Assembly: GCF_019049655.1 (NCBI RefSeq)
Contig: NZ_JAFMOX010000064.1
Location: 1 to 64,000 of the forward strand
DNA length: 64,000 bases
Reading direction: 5' to 3'
Source of the DNA: Rahnella rivi
GTDB taxonomy: Bacteria > Pseudomonadota > Gammaproteobacteria > Enterobacterales > Enterobacteriaceae
Every line of letters begins with the position of its first letter. Position 1 is the stretch's first letter. Made by a program: the position numbers and the translations under genes. The notes under the pieces were generated by a model. It saw only the letters and a list, made by a program, of their open reading frames with translations. It was not told the origin of the DNA and ran no database searches. Shown here piece by piece: positions 1-7,900 of the stretch.

Positions 1-18
1 GCCGGCATCAGTGCCGGC
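1..18 (-). terminator. Hairpin downstream of deoB
   Basis: A perfect 7-bp inverted repeat (GCCGGCA / TGCCGGC) with a 4-base loop lies 15 bp beyond the deoB stop codon. The window starts here, so any U-run on the minus strand cannot be seen. It may be a terminator or an intercistronic hairpin before a deoD-like gene, which follows deoB in E. coli. Confidence 0.4.
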
Positions 19-33
19 CGCGTCTGCAAAGTC

Positions 34-1257
34 TTACAGCATGGATTTGCCGTAGTCCATCGGTGACAGATCGAAGTATTTCGCGACCGTCTGACCGATA
101 TCCGCGAAGGTTTCACGGTGGCCTAATGAGCCCGGTTTCACTTTCGGGCCGTAGATTAACACCGGAATGTGCTCACGGGTATGATCCGTACCGCGCCAGG
201 TTGGGTCACAACCGTGGTCAGCGGTGAAGATGATGATGTCATCTTCTTTCACCAGTTCCAGCAATTCCGGCATACGGCGGTCGAACAGTTCCAGTGCGGC
301 GGCGTAGCCCGGCACATCACGACGGTGGCCGTAAGAGGAGTCGAAATCCACAAAGTTAGTGAAGACGATGGTTTTGTCGCCCGCTTCTTTCATCTCTTTG
401 ATGGTGGCATCAAACAGAGCGTCCAGACCGGTGGCTTTCACTTTTTTGGTGATACCGACCTGCGCATAGATATCGGCGATTTTACCGACAGACACCACAT
501 GGCCGTCTTTCTCATCAACCAGTTTTTTCAGAATGGTCGGTGCCGGTGGCTCAACCGCCAGATCGTGACGGTTACCGGTACGCTCAAAGTTACCGGCTTT
601 GTCGCCAATGAACGGACGGGCGATCACGCGGCCAATGTTGTAACCGCCTTCCGTCAGCTCTTCACGGGCGATTTCGCACAGTTCGTACAGACGATCCAGC
701 CCGAAAGTTTCTTCGTGGCAGGCGATCTGGAATACGGAGTCGGCGGAGGTGTAGAAAATCGGCTTGCCGGTTTTCATGTGCTCTTCACCTAAATCATCCA
801 GCACAACGGTACCGGAGGAGTGGCAGTTACCGAGATAGCCCGGCAGATTGCCACGCTCAACCAGTTTATCCAGCAGTTCCTGCGGGAAGCTGTTGGTGGT
901 GTCGCTGAAATAGCCCCATTCAAACAACACAGGCACACCGGCGATTTCCCAGTGGCCTGACGGGGTGTCTTTACCGGAAGACAGTTCGCTGGCGTAGGCA
1001 TACGCACCGGTGATTTCGGAATCACCGTCCATGCCGTCAGGAATTTTACCGGTAGATTCTTCAGCCGCTTTCGCCAGCCCCAGACGGGTCAGGTTTGGCA
1101 GATGCAGCGGCCCTTTGCGACCCTTGTCCGCTTCACCACGCGCACAGGCAGCCGCGATATGGCCCAGCGTGTCAGAGCCTGTATCGCCAAAGCGTTCGGC
1201 ATCTTCACTGGCACCGATACCGAATGAGTCTAACACCATGATAAATGTACGTTTCAT
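34..1257 (-). CDS. deoB: Phosphopentomutase
   Basis: DeoB interconverts (deoxy)ribose-1-phosphate and (deoxy)ribose-5-phosphate in nucleoside salvage, using two Mn ions in the cytosol. The protein begins MKRTFIMVLDSFGIG, with the metal-binding Asp at about residue 10. The C-terminal TADHGCDPTWRGTDHTREH motif (about residues 343-362) carries further metal ligands. The ATG at 1257 gives 407 codons, the usual family length, and has GGAGAG about 9 nt upstream. A longer frame to 1284 adds nine residues without a ribosome site and is rejected. It is the third gene of deoC-deoA-deoB on the minus strand, 88 bp after deoA, and is presumably driven from the deo promoter near 3770. Confidence 0.97.
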   Translation of the reverse strand: MKRTFIMVLDSFGIGASEDAERFGDTGSDTLGHIAAACARGEADKGRKGPLHLPNLTRLGLAKAAEESTGKIPDGMDGDSEITGAYAYASELSSGKDTPSGHWEIAGVPVLFEWGYFSDTTNSFPQELLDKLVERGNLPGYLGNCHSSGTVVLDDLGEEHMKTGKPIFYTSADSVFQIACHEETFGLDRLYELCEIAREELTEGGYNIGRVIARPFIGDKAGNFERTGNRHDLAVEPPAPTILKKLVDEKDGHVVSVGKIADIYAQVGITKKVKATGLDALFDATIKEMKEAGDKTIVFTNFVDFDSSYGHRRDVPGYAAALELFDRRMPELLELVKEDDIIIFTADHGCDPTWRGTDHTREHIPVLIYGPKVKPGSLGHRETFADIGQTVAKYFDLSPMDYGKSML

Positions 1258-1345
1258 TTTGCTCTCCTGCGAATGGTTACGCATTGGGTCACGCGGAACT
1301 GCCGCGTACCTGATCAGTCTTAAATGGGGGCGATGTGGCCTGAAA

Positions 1346-2674
1346 TCAAGCGTTGCCGCCGATCCGGCGATACACCACCGGCGTAATTTCCGGCGCGCTG
1401 TCGCTCAGAACAATGGCGGCACGCACTTCTGCGGCAGCCTGCTGCCAGGCAGCTTCGCTGTTGGCGTGGATCATCGCCAGTGGCTGGCGGGTATCCACCT
1501 GCTGGCCGAGCTGCGCCATATTCGTCAGGCCTACGCTGTAATCGATAGGGTCGCTGGCACGGCGACGACCGCCACCCAGTGACACCACGGCCATGCCCAG
1601 CGCACGGGTATCCATCGCGCTGACAATCCCGTTGCCCTCGGCGTAAACCGGTTTGCTCAGCGTTGCCTGCGGCAGATAGCGATCGTAATTTTCAATAAAG
1701 TCAGCCGGTCCTTTTTGCGCCGCAATCATGCGACCAAAAATCTCTGCCGCTTTGCCGTTATCCAGTACGGCCTGCAGTTGGCTGCGGGCATCGGCGTCAT
1801 CTTTTGCCAGACCGCCGGACAGCAACATTTCCACACACAGCGCCATAGTCACTTCAAGCAGACGCGGATTGCGGTATTCGCCGGTCAGGAAGCGCACGGC
1901 TTCGCGCACTTCAACAGCGTTACCGGCACTGGAGGCCAGCACCTGGTTCATGTCCGTCAGCAACGCGGTGGTTTTGCAGCCTGCGCCGTTCGCCACATCG
2001 GCAATCGACTGAGCCAAGTCTTCGGACAGCTGATAGGTCGGCATAAATGCGCCTGAACCCACTTTGACGTCCATGACCAGCGCGTCCAGACCTTCAGCCA
2101 GTTTTTTGGCGAGGATTGACGCGGTGATAAGCGGTATGGAATCAACGGTCGCGGTGATATCGCGGGTGGCATAGAAGCGTTTATCCGCCGGGGCCAGCGA
2201 GCTGGTCTGGCCGATGATCGCTACGCCAACGTCCTGAATAATGCTGCGAAAACGGCTGTCGTCCGGGAAAATATCAAACCCCGGAATGGCTTCGAGTTTA
2301 TCGAGCGTGCCGCCGGTATGACCGAGGCCACGGCCTGAAATCATTGGAACATAACCTCCGCACGCCGCCACCATCGGGCCGAGCATCAGGGATGTCACGT
2401 CACCCACGCCACCGGTGGAATGTTTATCCACGATCGGGCCGTTCAGGTTCAGGCTTTTCCAGTTAAGTACGGTACCGGAATCACGCATCGCCATGGTCAG
2501 CGACACGCGCTCATTCATGGTCATGTCGTTGAAATAAATAGTCATTGCCAGTGCGGCGATCTGACCTTCTGAAACCTGACTGTCGCGAATACCGTTCACA
2601 AAGAAACGAATTTCTTCGTCACTTAAAGGATGGCCATCACGTTTTTTACGAATAATTTCTTGTGCGAGAAACAA
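1346..2674 (-). CDS. deoA: Thymidine phosphorylase
   Basis: DeoA cleaves thymidine or deoxyuridine with phosphate to base plus deoxyribose-1-phosphate, which DeoB then isomerises. The phosphate-binding motif KHSTGGVGD is at about residue 84 and a GRGLGHTGGTLDKLE motif follows. I place the start at the TTG of positions 2672-2674: it is preceded by GGGGGAT about 7 nt upstream, gives FLAQEIIRKKRDG directly after the initiator as in E. coli, and yields 442 aa against the usual 440. Frames from upstream ATG codons (to 2758) would add 28 residues unlike the family. It lies 106 bp after deoC on the same strand. Confidence 0.96.
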   Translation of the reverse strand: MFLAQEIIRKKRDGHPLSDEEIRFFVNGIRDSQVSEGQIAALAMTIYFNDMTMNERVSLTMAMRDSGTVLNWKSLNLNGPIVDKHSTGGVGDVTSLMLGPMVAACGGYVPMISGRGLGHTGGTLDKLEAIPGFDIFPDDSRFRSIIQDVGVAIIGQTSSLAPADKRFYATRDITATVDSIPLITASILAKKLAEGLDALVMDVKVGSGAFMPTYQLSEDLAQSIADVANGAGCKTTALLTDMNQVLASSAGNAVEVREAVRFLTGEYRNPRLLEVTMALCVEMLLSGGLAKDDADARSQLQAVLDNGKAAEIFGRMIAAQKGPADFIENYDRYLPQATLSKPVYAEGNGIVSAMDTRALGMAVVSLGGGRRRASDPIDYSVGLTNMAQLGQQVDTRQPLAMIHANSEAAWQQAAAEVRAAIVLSDSAPEITPVVYRRIGGNA

Positions 2675-2780
2675 GGTATCCCCCTGCCTGAGCTGAACGC
2701 CAGAATCTGGACGCTGATTGTGCGGGCGCTGCATGGCAACGCCCCGACAGATGCGCACCGCCTGGGCGGTGCCCCGGTGA

Positions 2781-3560
2781 TCAATAGCTGCTGGTGGCTT
2801 TCTGACCGGCGTGACCCAGAGTGGTCAGCAGGCTTGCCAGCAGGCTGGATGCACCGAAACGGAAATGACGTGAGTCAGCCCATTCGCGGCCCAGCAGGCG
2901 ATCGGCCAGCGCCAGATACTGTGCGGCATCTTCAGCGGTTTTAACGCCACCGGCAGGTTTGAAACCGACGTCTTTGCCGACGCCCATTTCAGCGATCACA
3001 GTCATCATCAGCTCTGCGCTGTGCAGCGTGGCGTTTTCCGGCACTTTACCGGTAGAAGTTTTGATGAAATCAGCACCCGCTTTGATAGCGATTTCAGACG
3101 CTTTACGGATCAGCGCGTCTTGTTTCAGTTCACCGGTTTCGATGATCACTTTCAGCAGGACGTTGGCAGCGGCACAGGCTTCTTTGCACTGTTTCACCAT
3201 TTCAAAACCAACCTGCTCATTACCGGCCATCAGCGCGCGGTACGGGAAGACCACGTCAACTTCATCTGCGCCGTAAGCGATAGCGGCACGGGTTTCAGCC
3301 AGCGCAATCTCAAGATCGTCGTTCCCGTGCGGGAAGTTGGTTACGGTTGCGATACGGATGTCCGGCGTACCTTGCTCGCGCAGGGTTTTACGGGCAATCG
3401 GGATAAAACGAGGGTAAATGCACACAGCAGCGGTGTTACCTGCCGGGCTTTTTGCCTGATGACAAAGCGCGATCACTTTTGCATCGGTGTCGTCTTCGTT
3501 CAGGGTGGTTAAATCCATCAGGTTCAGCGCACGTTGTGCTGCGGCGGTTAAATCGGTCAT
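2781..3560 (-). CDS. deoC: Deoxyribose-phosphate aldolase
   Basis: DeoC splits 2-deoxyribose-5-phosphate into acetaldehyde and glyceraldehyde-3-phosphate, the last step of deoxynucleoside catabolism. It is a class I aldolase (TIM barrel). The Schiff-base lysine is in GADFIKTSTGK, the proton-relay lysine in GFKPAGGVKTAED, and the catalytic Asp in DEVDVVFPY. The start is the ATG at 3560 with GGAGAG about 6 nt upstream, giving 259 aa as in E. coli. It is first in the deoCAB operon, with a leader of about 210 nt if transcription starts near 3770. Confidence 0.97.
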   Translation of the reverse strand: MTDLTAAAQRALNLMDLTTLNEDDTDAKVIALCHQAKSPAGNTAAVCIYPRFIPIARKTLREQGTPDIRIATVTNFPHGNDDLEIALAETRAAIAYGADEVDVVFPYRALMAGNEQVGFEMVKQCKEACAAANVLLKVIIETGELKQDALIRKASEIAIKAGADFIKTSTGKVPENATLHSAELMMTVIAEMGVGKDVGFKPAGGVKTAEDAAQYLALADRLLGREWADSRHFRFGASSLLASLLTTLGHAGQKATSSY

Positions 3561-3695
3561 ATAACTCTCCAACAATTTTCAATTCCAGCGACCAGCCAGA
3601 ACTGAGCATACAGTCATGAATTCCTTTCGGCAGGTAACGCCGCAGAAGAATTCTGCACGGTTGGCGAGCGGACTTGGTTCCTTGAAGATAGCGTG

Positions 3696-3719
3696 CGTAA
3701 GCGCTGTATCTGGCTTACG
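3696..3719 (-). other. Stem-loop in deo leader
   Basis: A 7-bp inverted repeat CGTAAGC / GCTTACG with a 10-nt loop sits in the presumed 5' untranslated leader of deoC. There is no U-run, so it is not a classical terminator. Nearby, AGAATTCT at 3647-3654 equals the core of the DeoR operator, but its flanks do not match the full operator. Confidence 0.3.
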
Positions 3720-3804
3720 TGGCAACTGAGATCCTTCTCACCGCGCTTGGATTGGCAGACGCCAATTCGTTGTGACTATTTGAACACGTCACATCAGGTT
3801 CCTG

Positions 3805-3820
3805 TGTGCAGTATTTCACA
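3805..3820 (-). promoter_or_regulatory. CRP site, promoter-proximal, deoP2-like
   Basis: TGTGC-N6-TCACA matches the CRP dyad in nine of ten core positions. Its centre (3812.5) would lie at about -41 for transcription starting near 3772 toward deoC, a class II position. An A/T-rich -10 candidate lies at about 3776-3783. Confidence 0.65.
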
Positions 3821-3837
3821 CAAAATGAAAACCGTTT

Positions 3838-3847
3838 GCAACGTTGC
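3838..3847. promoter_or_regulatory. CytR-type operator between CRP sites
   Basis: GCAACGTTGC is a perfect 10-bp palindrome made of two inverted GTTGC half-sites, the recognition element of CytR. It sits between the two CRP sites, where CytR binds cooperatively with CRP in E. coli deoP2. The assignment rests on motif and position only. Confidence 0.6.
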
Positions 3848-3853
3848 TTGGTG

Positions 3854-3875
3854 AAATGAGATCTGAATCACATTT
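3854..3875 (-). promoter_or_regulatory. CRP site, distal, deoP2-like
   Basis: AAATGAGATCTGAATCACAT (first 20 of 22 bases) is almost the ideal CRP sequence AAATGTGATCTAGATCACAT. It is centred at 3864.5, 52 bp from the proximal CRP site, close to the spacing of the two CRP sites in E. coli deoP2. Together with the CytR palindrome it indicates nucleoside-induced, catabolite-controlled deo transcription. Confidence 0.75.
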
Positions 3876-4105
3876 ACCCGGCGTTATGCTCAGTATTCGG
3901 CCCATATAAGAGTGTATACCCGATTCATGACAAACGGAGTTCGGGCAGACACGCGGGGATCACCGACCGGTAATCTTGCCGATGATGTTATAATAATAAC
4001 ATTTAAAGAGGAAACAAAACTTACAAAACATCACGATCGGCATGTTAATGGGGAATTTGACGAGAAATTAATGTTATTTAAATCACAAAATGATGAATGT
4101 GAACA

Positions 4106-4891
4106 TCAATAAGAAGGAAGATTAAACACCCGGCGGGTATTCGCAAGCAGCGCGGCGGCGATATCTTCGGGGCGTTCGGGGCGTAACTCACACAGCACAT
4201 CAAACACTGAGGCGGCGCGTTCCGGGCGATTTGGCTGGCCCTGAAAACCCTGCAACGGCATATCCGGCGCATCCGTTTCCAGCAACAATGAGGAAAGTGG
4301 TAACTGCGCCATCACCTGACGGGTTTTCTGCGCACGCGCATAGCTGATGGTGCCGCCGACGCCAATGGCGAAACCCAGTCTGATAAACGCCTGCGCCTGA
4401 GAAAGACTGCCTGCAAAACCATGTACCACACCGGTCGCAGGAAGTTTTGCCTGCCGCAACATGGCCGCCAGCTGATCGTGACTGCGCCGTGAATGCAGGA
4501 TCACCGGCAGCGTCTCACGCTTTGCCAGGGCGAACTGCGCCTTCAGCAAACGCTGTTGTTGCTCAAACATTGGCGTTTCCATAAACAGATCCAACCCGAT
4601 TTCCCCGACGGCCACCACACGCGGATCGCGCTGGCTGAGCAGGGTATCCAGCAACGCCAGATCGTCGTCTGTATGCTGCGCGATATACAGAGGATGCAGA
4701 CCGAGCGCGGCATAAAGCTGAGGGAATTTTTTTGCCAGCGAGAGAATACCGTCGAAACGATCGGCAGTAACGGCGGGCACGATGATGTCCCGCACGCCAC
4801 TCTGTTGTGCCAGATGCAGGCTTTCAGCCTCAGCACCGGTAAACGGCGGGAAATCGAAATGGCAGTGCGTATCTACGAAGTGAACACTCAC
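4106..4891 (-). CDS. yjjV: TatD-family metal-dependent hydrolase YjjV
   Basis: The protein is 261 aa. Motifs typical of the TatD/YcfH/YjjV TIM-barrel hydrolases are in order: DTHCHFD (residues 7-13, metal-binding His), VGEIGLD, VILHSR, VVHGFAG and ETDAPDMP near the C-terminus. Members are metal-dependent DNases, but the natural substrate of YjjV is not established. The start ATG overlaps the stop of yjjU by 4 bp (ATGA), so the two are translationally coupled. In E. coli yjjW and yjjI separate this block from deoC; here they are absent. Confidence 0.93.
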   Translation of the reverse strand: MSVHFVDTHCHFDFPPFTGAEAESLHLAQQSGVRDIIVPAVTADRFDGILSLAKKFPQLYAALGLHPLYIAQHTDDDLALLDTLLSQRDPRVVAVGEIGLDLFMETPMFEQQQRLLKAQFALAKRETLPVILHSRRSHDQLAAMLRQAKLPATGVVHGFAGSLSQAQAFIRLGFAIGVGGTISYARAQKTRQVMAQLPLSSLLLETDAPDMPLQGFQGQPNRPERAASVFDVLCELRPERPEDIAAALLANTRRVFNLPSY

Positions 4892-6099
4892 AGCTTGTCG
4901 CCTTCACTGGCAGGATAAATGTCCGCTGACCGCATCTCAGACGGGACGCTTTGCGGGCGGATTTCTGCCGGCGTACTGTCCTGAAAAGCCGCCGGACGCA
5001 CGACGCCGCCATCGGCCACCATATCGGTGAGCACAGCGGGATCGAGCACAATTTGTTCGACCGTGCTGACGGCCGCCGCCAGCGGTGTCACGTTTTCTGG
5101 CTCATTCTCCGGCACCACCACGCGCTGAGGCCGTGTCGCCCGCGGGATAATCTGCGGATAAGGCCGCTCATTTTCACGCGGCAACAGCCAGTGTGCGGCT
5201 GCCGACAGGAAATACCGGCCACAGCGGCGCCCGAGATGATAATCCTGATTGAGAGCAGGTAAACGGCTGCCGAGCGCGTGGCTGGCCAGCGGTTTCGGCG
5301 GGAAGATTTCGAAAATCCGCACGTCGCCCGGTGGGTTTTCAATGAACTGCTGAATACGATGATAGCTGTTTTCGTGATGCTGCATCATGCGCACCAGTTG
5401 TTGCAGGCTGCTTTCGCTCAGCCATTGCTCCATACGCTTCATCCATTGCGGCGTGTAGAACATCGCCGAAGGCACCGTGCGGATCACCACGATGGTATCT
5501 GCCCCGCGACGGTAAGCTTCTTCCACCGGAATAGCGTCGCTGATGCCGCCGTCCTGATAGCTGATGCCGTCCAGATCCACGCCCATACGATAAAAGCCGG
5601 GTATGGCGCTGGAGGCTTTGATCACCGGCAACCAGTTCTCACGCGTCGGTGAAAAATAGCTGGCCGTGTAATCGTCGCTGCGGCAGGCGCACATCAGAAA
5701 TTCGCGGCCATCGATCAGCAGCTTTTCCGCGCTTTCCATCGCCAGCGGCATGTTTTTTGCGGTTTCATCGACCAGCCAGTCGAGATCGATAAGATGCCCG
5801 CCGCGCACAAAGCGCAGCGGATTGAAGAAGTCAGGGCTGGTGGTGTAGCGGGTAATGACTCTTCTGGCGTAACCCGGTTGTCCGCACACGAAGGCGGAAA
5901 GGTTTTGCGCGCCGGCAGAGGTTCCGAGGTACAAATCGAAGGGATTGAAATTCGCCCGCTGAAATTCATCCAGCACACCGGCGGTAAAAATGCCTCTCTG
6001 CCCTCCCCCCTCGCACACCAGGGCAATCTTGCCCGGCCGGTAGGGTTTATATGCCAGCGGTTCTATATTCCCCAGCGTGACAGGTATTCTGTATCCCAA
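4888..6099 (-). CDS. yjjU: Patatin-like phospholipase YjjU
   Basis: The predicted product is a serine lipid acyl hydrolase of the patatin fold. The oxyanion-hole motif GGGQRG is at residues 31-36, the nucleophile elbow GTSAG at 59-63 (Ser61), and the DGG motif with catalytic Asp in YQDGGISDAIP. I choose the TTG at 6097-6099: it has GAGGAT about 8 nt upstream and gives GYRIPVTLGNIEPL after the initiator, matching the E. coli N-terminus. This yields 403 aa. The C-terminal roughly 70 residues are Pro/Glu-rich and look poorly conserved. It is coupled to yjjV. Confidence 0.9.
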   Translation of the reverse strand: MGYRIPVTLGNIEPLAYKPYRPGKIALVCEGGGQRGIFTAGVLDEFQRANFNPFDLYLGTSAGAQNLSAFVCGQPGYARRVITRYTTSPDFFNPLRFVRGGHLIDLDWLVDETAKNMPLAMESAEKLLIDGREFLMCACRSDDYTASYFSPTRENWLPVIKASSAIPGFYRMGVDLDGISYQDGGISDAIPVEEAYRRGADTIVVIRTVPSAMFYTPQWMKRMEQWLSESSLQQLVRMMQHHENSYHRIQQFIENPPGDVRIFEIFPPKPLASHALGSRLPALNQDYHLGRRCGRYFLSAAAHWLLPRENERPYPQIIPRATRPQRVVVPENEPENVTPLAAAVSTVEQIVLDPAVLTDMVADGGVVRPAAFQDSTPAEIRPQSVPSEMRSADIYPASEGDKL

Positions 6100-6250
6100 C
6101 GCATTATCCTCACACAATTAGCCTTTACGGGCAGGCTTCATTTCTGAGCATACCTCGTCTTATCAGTTTCGGTGAGTTTCTTACCAGGATGTGAGGATAA
6201 AATCGTTACTTACTGTTAACGGATCACATAAATGAGAAGGGTCATAACAT

Positions 6251-6316
6251 AAAAAACATCGCCCCCTTTTCTGAAAACACTGCGGTCAGGCAATGTGTTC
6301 AGATAAGAGGGCGATG
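6251..6316 (-). terminator. Rho-independent terminator of ytjA
   Basis: A long imperfect hairpin pairs CATCGCCC...AACAC (6257-6280) with GTGTTCAG...GGGCGATG (6295-6316). On the minus strand it is followed by a run of six U residues (6251-6256 read in reverse). It lies 54 bp beyond the ytjA stop codon. Confidence 0.8.
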
Positions 6317-6369
6317 CGGTGTCTTACGAGGGACTTCTGTTAACGTTATGATTTCATAACGTTATATTG

Positions 6370-6531
6370 TCAGAGTCGTTTACGACCGGTAAACAAGCTG
6401 ACCAGGAACAGAATGATACCCACTACGAATACGATTTTTGCAGCCCAGGCAGCTGTACCAGCCAAACCACCAAAACCCAGTGCTGCTGCGATCAACGCGA
6501 TGATCAGAAAAATAATGCCCCAACGAAACAT
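6370..6531 (-). CDS. ytjA: Small two-helix membrane protein YtjA (DUF1328)
   Basis: A 53-aa protein starting MFRWGIIFLIIALIAAALGF and ending VSLFTGRKRL. It is nearly identical in pattern to E. coli YtjA: two hydrophobic helices linked by GGLAGTAAW, with a basic C-terminus. The ATG at 6531 has AAGGAG about 9 nt upstream. It sits between osmY and yjjU as in E. coli and is followed by its own terminator. Its function is unknown; the family consists of inner-membrane proteins of about 53-60 aa. Confidence 0.9.
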   Translation of the reverse strand: MFRWGIIFLIIALIAAALGFGGLAGTAAWAAKIVFVVGIILFLVSLFTGRKRL

Positions 6532-6877
6532 AAGCTTCTCCTTACCCTATATATTCACTTTGCCAGTTTAAAAAGGTGACACTCCTACTTCCGGTCTGAA
6601 GTCTCGGTGTAACATTTGTCTTGGTGACACTTTATTAGCCGGCAAATACCGGAGATAAAAATCATCACTTACCTAATAAAGATAGTCGGAAAAATGGAAG
6701 TGTTAGCAAAAACTAACGCTTATTTTTCAAATAAATGTTCACATCGCTATTGCGTAAGCCTTCAGTGCCGGACAATGGGCAGGAGGTACGGTATATCATT
6801 ATATGTTATTCAAATCCGGCGCCCTGCCCGTGAGCGGACGCCGTTTACTGCTTCATACGACACACGTTTCGCGAAAA
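6532..6877. other. Gene-free interval osmY-ytjA
   Basis: These 346 bases hold no convincing gene. Two copies of GGTGACAC occur at about 6576 and 6624 upstream of ytjA. A 7-bp inverted repeat GGGCAGG/CCTGCCC with a loop of about 50 nt lies near 6777-6835. A ytjA promoter must be here but I cannot pick a convincing -35/-10 pair. Confidence 0.4.
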
Positions 6878-7468
6878 TTATGGTGCAACTTTCAGGTCGT
6901 TTTTAACGCTTTTCACGCCATCAACGGTTTTCGCAACGCTTTCAGCACGGTCAGACTGTGCCTGGTCTTTTACTGAACCGGAAAGCTGAACAACGCCTTC
7001 GGTGGTTTCTACTTTGACGTTACGTGAAGGAACGATGTCGTCTGCCAGCAGTTTGGCTTTTACAGAAGCCGTGGTAGCAGAGTCACCGGCGTAACCTTTC
7101 ACGCTTTGTTCGCTTTTGTCTTTAGTGTGCAATTTGTCGCTGACAGATTTCACGCCTTCAACTTTGGTGGCGGCGGCAACAGCTTGTTCAGCTTCTGACT
7201 GGGAAGCCACAAAGCCGCTCAGCGTAACCACACCAGAATTGGTGGTAACAGAGATGTCGGTGCTTTTGATGGCTTTATCATCCACCAGTGCACTTTTCAC
7301 TTTTGCTGTGATGGCGCTATCGCCCATGTAGTTATCAACTTTTTTCATGGAGCTATCGATTTTTGCACCTGCGCTATCAGTGGTGCTTGCAGCCAGTGCG
7401 CTACCGCTCATCAGTGCGGTACCCAGAACAACGGCCATCATTGAATAGGCAAATTTAGAATTTTTCAT
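6878..7468 (-). CDS. osmY: Osmotically inducible periplasmic protein OsmY
   Basis: A 196-aa precursor with a Sec signal peptide (MKNSKFAYSMMAVVLGTALM, cleavage after SALA-A near residue 27). Two BON domains follow, at roughly 48-118 and 128-196, each with GVVTLSG / GVVQLSG and a VEGVKSV / VDGVKSV repeat. BON domains bind phospholipid surfaces; OsmY acts as a periplasmic chaperone-like protein induced by RpoS at high osmolarity and stationary phase in E. coli. The ATG at 7468 has AAGGAA about 9 nt upstream. Position between prfC and ytjA matches E. coli. Confidence 0.96.
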   Translation of the reverse strand: MKNSKFAYSMMAVVLGTALMSGSALAASTTDSAGAKIDSSMKKVDNYMGDSAITAKVKSALVDDKAIKSTDISVTTNSGVVTLSGFVASQSEAEQAVAAATKVEGVKSVSDKLHTKDKSEQSVKGYAGDSATTASVKAKLLADDIVPSRNVKVETTEGVVQLSGSVKDQAQSDRAESVAKTVDGVKSVKNDLKVAP

Positions 7469-7846
7469 CGATTTATTCCTTTCAGTTTATGAGCCCTAAG
7501 CCTGGACCCGGTACGCCACATTTTTGGTGACGCCTTCTAACAAATTGTATTGCTGCTGTATTTACTTCCTTTGTAGCAGAGTACGTCGTTTTATTCGGGC
7601 TTTTCATCGCCTTTCGATATAACACTCTGCTTCGTCACTTTTAAGCAGTGCTTTACGCCACTGTTTCGTGAACACACATTTAATATAGTCAAGAATGTCC
7701 AAAAGAGTAGAGCGATCGCCAATTACGGGGCCGAATGCAGACAAGTCTTAAGATTTCGAAGAAATTATGGGCGAATTCAGGGTGGGAAGATGAAAAAATA
7801 CACAAACGGGAATGAAAGGAAATGTGACGCTCAGCCAAAAAAGGGC
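7469..7846. other. osmY upstream region
   Basis: About 380 bases between osmY and the prfC terminator. No gene is supported; short frames here lack family features. It must contain the osmY promoter, by analogy a sigma-S promoter, but I could not identify a -10 element with confidence. Confidence 0.4.
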
Positions 7847-7874
7847 AAAAAAAAGACGGCGCAATGGCCGTCTT
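7847..7874 (-). terminator. Rho-independent terminator of prfC
   Basis: An 8-bp stem AAGACGGC / GCCGTCTT (7853-7860 and 7867-7874) with a 6-nt loop is followed on the minus strand by seven U residues. It lies 27 bp beyond the prfC stop. Confidence 0.9.
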
Positions 7875-7900
7875 CAGGTTGTAAACCACGCAATCAGGAA

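Noticed and set aside
3647..3654. DeoR operator
   Set aside because: Only the AGAATTCT core matches; the outer TGTT/AACA bases of the operator are absent, so a functional DeoR site is not supported.
3912..4112. 66-codon plus-strand frame upstream of the deo control region
   Set aside because: No family features and no good ribosome site. It also runs into the yjjV 3' end.
6777..6835. GGGCAGG/CCTGCCC as osmY terminator
   Set aside because: The loop would be about 50 nt and there is no adjacent U-run, so a terminator is unlikely.
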